Shown: positions 1 through 4,818 of the stretch, one piece after another
How the letters are laid out: every line of letters starts with the position of its first letter
Numbering within the stretch: position 1 is the first letter of the stretch
NCBI GenBank assembly: GCA_964354135.1
Contig: CAYGZA010000225.1
Location: 1-11,360, forward strand
Source of the DNA: CAYGZA01 sp964354135
GTDB lineage: Bacteria > Planctomycetota > Planctomycetia > Pirellulales > Thermoguttaceae
DNA length: 11,360 nt
Direction: 5' to 3'
Translations under genes and position numbers: made by a program
The notes under the pieces: generated by a model
Told to the model about the DNA's origin: nothing
The model's input: the letters and a program-made list of their open reading frames with translations, nothing else
Databases searched by the model: none

Positions 1-45
1 CTAACTTAGCAAAAGGCTGTGACTTGCGCCTATTTCAACGGTATT

Positions 46-166
46 GGGGCTAGGGGCTGGAGCGAGTGTGCAAGCGTTGTAGTGAACGCAACACCGTACT
101 TGATCCACGAAGAACGTGCGTATGGTTCGCCATATACCGCGCCCTAGCCCCTGACCCCTGACCCCT
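46..166. repeat. Inverted G/C-rich repeat and CCCCTGA heptad array upstream of polX
   Basis: GGGGCTAGGG at 46-55 is repeated in inverted form as CCCTAGCCCC at 142-151, so a transcript covering both could form a 10-bp stem. From 148 the sequence continues as tandem heptads, CCCCTGA twice and then CCCCT, ending at 166, only five bases before the polX ATG. There is no Shine-Dalgarno sequence in that space. Similar short-unit arrays sit around sucC/sucD in this window (units TGATAGC/TGAAAGC), so I read this as a genome-wide intergenic repeat family rather than a polX-specific site. That is inference. The rest of 1-171 shows no gene and no convincing promoter. Confidence 0.6.
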
Positions 167-171
167 CCAAC

Positions 172-1941
172 ATGACCAACGCCGAAATCGCCGCCGTCTT
201 CGAGCAGATTGCCGATCTGTTGGAGTTCGAAGGGGCCAATCCCTTCCGCGTTCGGGCCTATCGCAACGGTGCCAGGGCGATCCACGACCTCGCCGAGCCG
301 GTCACCGGGCTCCTGGGCGCCGGCGACCGCGAGTTGACCGACATCCCGGGGATCGGCAAAGACCTGGCCGAAAAGGTCGCGACCCTGGTGGAGACCGGCT
401 CGCTGCCGCTCTTGGAGGAGCTTTTCTCGCGGATTCCGAAAAGCGTCCTGGCGATGCTCCGCGTGCCGGGACTGGGGCCCAAGCGGACCGCGGCCTTGTA
501 CCGGGAGCTGGACATCAGCACGTTGGACCAGTTGCGCGAGGCGTGCCAGGAGCACCGCGTCAGCCAGCTCAAGGGTTTCGGCGAAAAGACCGAGGCCGCC
601 ATTCTCCAGGGCTTGGCGATCGCCGTCCAGGCCGAAGAGCGCGTGTACTGGGCCGACGCCGACGAGATCGCCCAGTCCCTTCGCGAGCACCTCGGCGCCG
701 GCGGCGGAATCCGGCAGTTGGAGATCGCCGGCAGTTATCGCCGCGGCAAGGACACCGTGGGCGACCTCGACGTCCTCGTGGTCGCCCGTGACGCGGCGAA
801 GGCGATGGACTGCTTCGGGGCCTATCCCGGCGTCGCCGAAGTGCTCGCCCGCGGCGACACCAAGATGTCGGTCCGCCTCCAGAGCAAGCTCCAGGTGGAC
901 CTGCGGGTGGTGGAGGCGGAGTCGTTCGGCGCCGCGTTGCAGTACTTCACCGGCTCGAAGTCGCACAATATCGTCTTGCGCGGCATGGCGAAGGACCGCG
1001 GGCTGAAGATCAACGAGTACGGCGTCTTCCGCGGCGAAAAGCGGGTCGCGGGGCGGACTGAGGAGGAGGTCTATCGGGCGGTCGATCTGCCCTGGATCCC
1101 GCCGGAACTCCGCGAGGCGCGGAGCGAATTCGACTGGGCCGCCGAAGACCGCCTGCCGCGGCTCATCGAATTGGCCGATATCCGCGGCGACCTCCACGTC
1201 CACAGCACCTGGTCCGACGGGCTGGCCACGATCAAGGAGATGGTCCAGGCGGCGAAGAAGCGGGGACTGAAGTACCTCGCGATCACCGACCACTCCAAGC
1301 GGGCCACGATCGCCAACGGACTGACCGCCGAGCGGCTCCTCCAGGAATGGGAGGAGATCGACCGGCTCAACAAGCGTCTCAAGGGCTTCACGATCCTCAA
1401 GGGGGTCGAAGTGGACATCCTCGAGGCCGGCGGCCTGGACTTGCCCGACGAGGTCCTGGCCCGGGCCGATTGGGTGGTGGCCAGCGTCCACTTCGGCCAG
1501 AACCAGTCCCGCGAGCGGATCACGGCCCGTGTGATCGGGGCGCTGGAGAATCCGCACGTCTCGGCCATTGCCCATCCCACCGGGCGATTGATCAACCGTC
1601 GCGGCGCGTACGAGATCGACCTGGATGCGGTTCTCAAGGCAGCCCGCCGCCAGGGCAAGATGATGGAGCTGAACGCCCACCCCTCGCGGCTCGATTTGGA
1701 CGACGTGGCCTGCGCCGCCGCCAAGAACCATGAGATTCCGGTTGTCATCGCCACCGATGCGCATAACATAAGCGGCCTGGACGCGATGCGCTACGGCATC
1801 CTTCAGGCCCGCCGCGGCGGCCTTACCAAGGCGGACGTGGCCAACACCCGCACCTGGCCGCAGATGCGGAAGCTGCTTGACGGCGCAAGGGGGAGAGAAC
1901 ATGAAGATCCACGAGTACCAAGCGAAGCAGATCCTACGTGA
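172..1941 (+). CDS. polX: DNA polymerase/3'-5' exonuclease PolX (family X polymerase with PHP domain)
   Basis: Bacterial PolX is a gap-filling DNA repair polymerase in the cytoplasm, with a C-terminal metal-dependent PHP domain that supplies 3'-5' exonuclease and end-processing activity. At 589 aa it is close to the family's usual length of about 570. Three helix-hairpin-helix motifs appear near residues 55-69, 95-110 and 133-145. The nucleotidyltransferase signature GSYRRG (187-192) is followed by metal-binding D198 and D200, with the third aspartate likely D243. The PHP domain runs from about 337 to 570: HVH (342-344), TDH (372-374), the E413 region, H440, AHP (467-469) and TDAH (528-531). 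All expected ligands are present, so both activities are probably intact. The ATG at 172 matches the family's usual N-terminus but has no Shine-Dalgarno; a heptad repeat array abuts it. The last 14 codons overlap sucC in another frame, and the tail past about residue 572 is not typical of the family. Confidence 0.95.
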   Translation: MTNAEIAAVFEQIADLLEFEGANPFRVRAYRNGARAIHDLAEPVTGLLGAGDRELTDIPGIGKDLAEKVATLVETGSLPLLEELFSRIPKSVLAMLRVPGLGPKRTAALYRELDISTLDQLREACQEHRVSQLKGFGEKTEAAILQGLAIAVQAEERVYWADADEIAQSLREHLGAGGGIRQLEIAGSYRRGKDTVGDLDVLVVARDAAKAMDCFGAYPGVAEVLARGDTKMSVRLQSKLQVDLRVVEAESFGAALQYFTGSKSHNIVLRGMAKDRGLKINEYGVFRGEKRVAGRTEEEVYRAVDLPWIPPELREARSEFDWAAEDRLPRLIELADIRGDLHVHSTWSDGLATIKEMVQAAKKRGLKYLAITDHSKRATIANGLTAERLLQEWEEIDRLNKRLKGFTILKGVEVDILEAGGLDLPDEVLARADWVVASVHFGQNQSRERITARVIGALENPHVSAIAHPTGRLINRRGAYEIDLDAVLKAARRQGKMMELNAHPSRLDLDDVACAAAKNHEIPVVIATDAHNISGLDAMRYGILQARRGGLTKADVANTRTWPQMRKLLDGARGREHEDPRVPSEADPT

Positions 1942-3115
1942 CGCCGGCGTGGCGGTGCCCCGCGGCATCGTGGCCGACGCGCCGCAAGCGGCCGCCCACG
2001 CCTTCCGCGAGCTGGGGGGCGAAGCGGCCGTGGTCAAGGCCCAGATCCATGCCGGCGGCCGCGGCAAAGGCGTCGTGAAGGATATACCCCATCAGCGAGG
2101 CGTGCAGGTGGTCCGCAGCGTCCGGGAGGCCGCCGAGGCCGCCGCCAACCTGCTCGGACACGTCCTGGTCACCGTGCAAACCGGCCCGGAGGGCCGCGTG
2201 GTCCGCCGCGTGCTCGTCGAGCAGGCGTGCCATGTCGTCCGCGAGCTGTACCTGGGGATCGCCGTGGACCGCGCGATCGGGCTCCCCGTGCTCATGGCGT
2301 CGCCTCAAGGCGGCATGGACATCGAGCAAGTGGCTGCCCGGAACCCCGAGGCGATCTTCCGCGAGCCGTTCCACCCGGACGCCGGACTGCGGAGCTTCCA
2401 GGCCCAGAAACTGGCCCGACGGCTGGGGCTTTCTTCCGCGGAGGCCCGGCGGGCAGAGCCATTCGTGCGGGCACTGTGCCGCGTCTTCGTCCATCGCGAT
2501 TGCAGCCTGGTGGAGATCAACCCGCTGGTGTTGACCTCGCAAGGCGAACTCTTGGCGCTGGACGCCAAGATGAGCTTCGACTCCAGCGCCCTGTTCCGCC
2601 AGCCGGACCTCGTCGGCCTGCGCGACCTGGCGGAAGAGCAGCCGGCCGAGACCCGCGCCGCCGAAGAGGGCCTGAGCTACGTGAAACTCGACGGCAACAT
2701 CGGCTGCCTGGTCAACGGGGCGGGACTGGCGATGAGCACCCTGGACCTGATCCAGTTCCACGGCGGCCGGCCGGCCAACTTCCTGGACGTCGGCGGCGGG
2801 GCCAACGTCCACCAGGTCACCGAGGCGTTTCGCATCCTGCTGGACGATAAGGACGTCTGCGCGGTGCTGGTAAACATCTTCGGCGGCATCATGCGGTGTA
2901 CCACCGTCGCCGAGGCCCTGCTGGCGGCCTACAAGTCGCTCGGCTTCCGCGTTCCGCTGGTGGTTCGCCTGGAAGGGACCGAAGTGGAGGAGGGCCGCCG
3001 CACTCTGGCCCAAAGCGGCCTGGACATCACCGCGGCCGGCGACTTGACCGACGCCGCCCGCAAAGTCGTCGCCGCCGCGGGAGAGAGCCGTCAGCTATCA
3101 GCGATCAGCAATTGA
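1901..3115 (+). CDS. sucC: Succinyl-CoA synthetase (ADP/GDP-forming) beta subunit
   Basis: This is the nucleotide-binding ATP-grasp subunit of succinyl-CoA synthetase, the TCA-cycle enzyme that makes ATP or GTP from succinyl-CoA; it needs the alpha subunit encoded downstream at 3434. The start MKIHEYQAKQIL is the family N-terminus, and AGGGGGAGAG at 1888-1897 is a good ribosome site, so I chose the ATG at 1901 over an in-frame TTG at 1877. Visible features are the glycine-rich loop GGRGKGV (52-58), the Mg-site residues N207 (EINPLV) and D221 (LDAK), and the ligase domain with DGNIGCLVNGAGLAM (264-278), FLDVGGGA (294-301) and NIFGGIMRC (325-333). The length is 404 aa against about 388 in E. 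coli. The extra C-terminal residues QLSAISN (398-404) are encoded by an intergenic repeat, not by conserved sequence. The first 41 nt overlap the polX end, which suggests co-transcription. Nucleotide preference cannot be read from the sequence. Confidence 0.96.
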   Translation: MKIHEYQAKQILRDAGVAVPRGIVADAPQAAAHAFRELGGEAAVVKAQIHAGGRGKGVVKDIPHQRGVQVVRSVREAAEAAANLLGHVLVTVQTGPEGRVVRRVLVEQACHVVRELYLGIAVDRAIGLPVLMASPQGGMDIEQVAARNPEAIFREPFHPDAGLRSFQAQKLARRLGLSSAEARRAEPFVRALCRVFVHRDCSLVEINPLVLTSQGELLALDAKMSFDSSALFRQPDLVGLRDLAEEQPAETRAAEEGLSYVKLDGNIGCLVNGAGLAMSTLDLIQFHGGRPANFLDVGGGANVHQVTEAFRILLDDKDVCAVLVNIFGGIMRCTTVAEALLAAYKSLGFRVPLVVRLEGTEVEEGRRTLAQSGLDITAAGDLTDAARKVVAAAGESRQLSAISN

Positions 3116-3145
3116 GTTTTCCAGACTCATAGCTGAAGGCTGATA
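3091..3145. repeat. TGATAGC/TGAAAGC-type repeat copies spanning the sucC stop codon
   Basis: TCAGCTATCAGCGATCAGCA (3091-3110) and, in the opposite orientation, ATAGCTGAAGGCTGATA (3129-3145) belong to the same repeat family as the array at 3359-3392. The 8-bp segments TCAGCTAT (3091-3098) and ATAGCTGA (3129-3136) are exact inverted copies and could form a small stem-loop just around the sucC stop codon at 3113. The left copy is translated as the last residues of SucC. Confidence 0.6.
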
Positions 3146-3151
3146 CCTGTA

Positions 3152-3356
3152 GGCCAAGTGTCAGTAATTCAAGGTCGGCCCTATACTGCCAGAATGCGTA
3201 TGCGTGCTGTCATCAGAGGTAGTCAGCGTTTTTCGCGTCGAAAGCTCCTTCACCCGGTTCTGAGGAGGTTTCGAGGCGAAAAACGCGGTCCGGCAACCCA
3301 CGAAATACGGCTTCAAACACCAAACGGGGGTGACCTCGTATTACTGACACTTGGCC
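3152..3356. mobile_element. MITE-like non-autonomous element between sucC and sucD
   Basis: The ends are perfect 17-bp inverted repeats: GGCCAAGTGTCAGTAAT at 3152-3168 and its exact reverse complement at 3340-3356. Similarity continues inward with mismatches (AGGTC is shared a few bases further in). The 205-bp interior is less G/C-rich than the flanking genes, has a second large palindrome at its centre (3226-3286), and shows further partial complementarity between the two halves, so the whole element could fold into one long imperfect hairpin. It contains no credible gene; a 67-codon open frame is low-complexity and basic. Terminal inverted repeats plus small size fit a miniature element mobilised in trans by a DDE-type transposase encoded elsewhere. 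CCTG lies on both sides (3146-3149 and 3357-3360) and may be a 4-bp target duplication, but the boundary is uncertain. The transposase family is not recognised. Confidence 0.7.
3226..3286. repeat. Internal 23-bp-arm palindrome of the MITE-like element
   Basis: The left arm at 3226-3248 begins GCGTTTTTCGC. The right arm at 3264-3286 ends GCGAAAAACGC and is the reverse complement of the left arm with two mismatches in 23 positions. The 15-nt loop is 3249-3263. Transcribed from either strand it gives a stable stem-loop in the sucC-sucD interval, where it could affect read-through or mRNA processing. No T-run follows on the + strand, so a simple intrinsic terminator is not supported. Confidence 0.75.
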
Positions 3357-3358
3357 CC

Positions 3359-3392
3359 TGATAGCTGAAAGCTGATAGCTGAAAGCTGATAG
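3359..3392. repeat. Tandem 14-bp repeat (TGATAGCTGAAAGC) upstream of sucD
   Basis: The 14-bp unit TGATAGCTGAAAGC occurs at 3359-3372 and 3373-3386, with a partial third copy (TGATAG) to 3392. Each unit is itself two near-identical heptads. It directly abuts the right end of the MITE-like element, and the same family appears at 3091-3145 on its left side, so the element may have inserted into an existing repeat cluster. Apart from the repeats and the element, the 318-bp sucC-sucD gap holds only the sucD ribosome site. Confidence 0.8.
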
Positions 3393-3433
3393 TCACTGGC
3401 CGTGGGGGAAGACCGAGGCCGGTTAGGAGACCC

Positions 3434-4309
3434 ATGAGCATCCTCGTCAACAAGAACACTCGCGTTATCTGTCAGGGCATCACCGGCAGCGCCGGCCGGT
3501 TCCACGCGCGGCAGTGCCTGGAGTACGGCACGCGGGTCGTGGGCGGGGTGACGCCGGGAAAGGGCGGCGAGACGGTCGACGGACTGCCGGTCTTCGACAC
3601 CGTGGACGAGGCCGTGCGCCACACGGGGGCCGACGCCACGATGATCTTCGTCCCTCCGGCCCATGCCGCCGACGCCATCCTCGAGGCCGCCGACGCCGGC
3701 ATCCGCACCATCGTGGCGATTACCGAGGGAATCCCGGTCCTCGACATGGTCCGCGTGTTCGACGTGATCCGCCGCTCCAAATCGATCCTCATCGGCCCGA
3801 ACTGCCCAGGTGTGATCACCCCAGATGAGTGCAAGATCGGGATCATGCCGGGGTACATCCACCGACGCGGCCCGATCGGGGTGGTCAGCCGCTCGGGAAC
3901 GCTCACCTACGAAGCCGTGTGGCAATTGACCCGGCTGGGGCTGGGGCAGTCCACGTGCGTCGGCCTCGGCGGCGATCCGATCGTGGGCACCTCGTTTGTG
4001 GATCTCTTGGCCAGGTTCAACGACGACCCGGAAACCGACGGCATCCTCTTGATCGGTGAAATCGGCGGGACGGCGGAAGAAGAGGCTGCCGCGTACGTCG
4101 CGAAGTCCTTCCGCAAGCCGGTGGCAGCATTCATTGCCGGCCGGACCGCACCGCCGGGGAAGCGCATGGGCCACGCCGGGGCGATCATCGCCGCCGGCCG
4201 GGGCACTGCCCGCGAGAAGATCGCCGCCCTCCAGTCGGCGGGAGTCGTCGTCGCCGAAAGCCCCGCCGATATGGCCGCCGCCGTGCAGCGGGCCCTGAGG
4301 AAGAGCTGA
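3434..4309 (+). CDS. sucD: Succinyl-CoA synthetase alpha subunit
   Basis: The alpha subunit binds CoA and carries the phosphohistidine that passes phosphate between succinyl-phosphate and the nucleotide on SucC. At 291 aa it matches the family length (about 289). Visible are the Rossmann-type CoA-binding segment with GSAGRFHARQCLEYG (18-32) and GGVTPGKGG (37-45), the GPNCPG motif (121-126), the SRSGTLTYE motif (152-160), and GHAGAIIAAGRGTA (246-259), in which H247 corresponds to the active-site histidine of E. coli SucD. AGGAG at 3425-3429 lies 4 nt before the ATG. The gene is intact. Its separation from sucC by 318 bp is odd, because the two subunits are made in equal amounts and the genes are usually adjacent or overlapping. 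Either the polX-sucC transcript reads through the element or sucD has its own promoter; I see no convincing one. Confidence 0.97.
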   Translation: MSILVNKNTRVICQGITGSAGRFHARQCLEYGTRVVGGVTPGKGGETVDGLPVFDTVDEAVRHTGADATMIFVPPAHAADAILEAADAGIRTIVAITEGIPVLDMVRVFDVIRRSKSILIGPNCPGVITPDECKIGIMPGYIHRRGPIGVVSRSGTLTYEAVWQLTRLGLGQSTCVGLGGDPIVGTSFVDLLARFNDDPETDGILLIGEIGGTAEEEAAAYVAKSFRKPVAAFIAGRTAPPGKRMGHAGAIIAAGRGTAREKIAALQSAGVVVAESPADMAAAVQRALRKS

Positions 4310-4351
4310 CCGGCACGGAACGCCGCCCGACAATCCGGCGGGGCGCGGCCC

Positions 4352-4380
4352 TTGGCTTTTGTCGGCATCCGGCGTAGGAT
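4352..4380 (+). promoter_or_regulatory. Candidate promoter for the A-type Fe-S carrier gene
   Basis: TTGGCT (4352-4357) and TAGGAT (4375-4380) are separated by 17 nt; each matches the sigma-70 consensus at four of six positions. The predicted start is near 4387, which would place both downstream palindromes in the 5' untranslated region. This is a moderate pattern match only. Confidence 0.3.
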
Positions 4381-4401
4381 AGAGTGAAGTGTCGGCGAAA
4401 G

Positions 4402-4447
4402 AGACTTCATCGAGAGACTTCCGAAGTCTCAAAGACTTGGGAAGTCT
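4402..4447. promoter_or_regulatory. Tandem AGACTT-N3-AAGTCT palindromes, candidate operator
   Basis: AGACTTCCGAAGTCT (4415-4429) and AGACTTGGGAAGTCT (4433-4447) have identical 6-bp arms around different 3-bp centres and start 18 bp apart; a further half-site AGACTT lies at 4402-4407. They sit 39 to 84 bp upstream of the Fe-S carrier start codon. Conserved arms with variable centres suggest paired sites for a dimeric regulator. Alternatively these may be two short RNA hairpins in the leader, or an intergenic repeat like those elsewhere in the window. No known regulator motif is recognised. Confidence 0.5.
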
Positions 4448-4485
4448 GCGCGGTGCCATAAGAGCTACAGGAGCATGTCCCGTCG

Positions 4486-4818
4486 ATGGCAGTAGTATTG
4501 ACCGAAACGGCCGCTAGGGAAGTCCAACGGATCATGGAGTCGCAGAAGGTGGAGTCGGACACCGTGCTGCGGATGGGGGTCGCCGGGGGCGGCTGTGCCG
4601 GCCTCCAGTACTCGTTGGGCTTTGACACCCAGTTCGATCCGAAGACCGATGCCCGGTTCGAGAACCACGGGGTCGCGCTGGTGACGCGGAAGAAGTTTGC
4701 CCTGCACCTGGACGGGACGACGATCGACTTCCAGGACGGCCCGATGGGCCGCGGCTTTACGATCGAGAACCCGAACTACTCCCGCGGCGGTGGGTGCCCG
4801 GGGTGCGGGGGACATTAG
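4486..4818 (+). CDS. Iron-sulfur cluster assembly accessory protein, A-type carrier (HesB/IscA/ErpA family)
   Basis: A-type carriers bind an iron-sulfur cluster and deliver it to apo-enzymes in the cytoplasm. This 110-aa protein has the family layout: an N-terminal helix (VLTETAAREVQRIM), GVAGGGCAGLQYSLGF with C37, FALHLDGTTIDF, and NPNYSRGGGCPGCGGH at the C-terminus. The family normally ends in C-G-C; here the pair is C104-P-G-C107, a C-x2-C spacing, with only three residues after it. Three cysteines are thus kept but the C-terminal ligand geometry differs. AGGAG (4469-4473) lies 12 nt before the ATG, a long spacing, but no in-frame alternative start fits. The stop overlaps the convergent ASKHA gene by 4 nt. 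Which of IscA, ErpA or HesB it matches best cannot be decided here, so I give no symbol. Confidence 0.9.
   Translation: MAVVLTETAAREVQRIMESQKVESDTVLRMGVAGGGCAGLQYSLGFDTQFDPKTDARFENHGVALVTRKKFALHLDGTTIDFQDGPMGRGFTIENPNYSRGGGCPGCGGH

Noticed and set aside
1877..1900. Upstream TTG start giving an 8-residue longer SucC
   Set aside because: The family N-terminus begins at the ATG at 1901, which has a strong ribosome site immediately upstream.
1..2067. Very long minus-strand open frame opposite polX, with similar long ones at 1934-3013, 3341-4459, 8226-9257 and 9854-10921, and a plus-strand one at 4794-5795
   Set aside because: They lie opposite well-recognised genes, have low-complexity Arg/Gly/Leu/Pro-rich translations with no domain, and are expected by-products of G/C-rich third codon positions.
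3152..3356. Integron attC site or REP element as an explanation for the palindromes between sucC and sucD
   Set aside because: No GTTRRRY/RYYYAAC end motifs and no integron cassette context are seen, and at 205 bp with 17-bp perfect terminal repeats it is larger than a REP unit.
3158..3361. 67-codon + strand open frame inside the MITE-like element
   Set aside because: It runs through the terminal and internal inverted repeats, has a basic low-complexity translation and no ribosome site.
4310..4345. Possible intrinsic terminator after sucD (CCGCC/GGCGG stem)
   Set aside because: The stem is only 5 bp and no T-run follows directly; the later TTTT is too far away.
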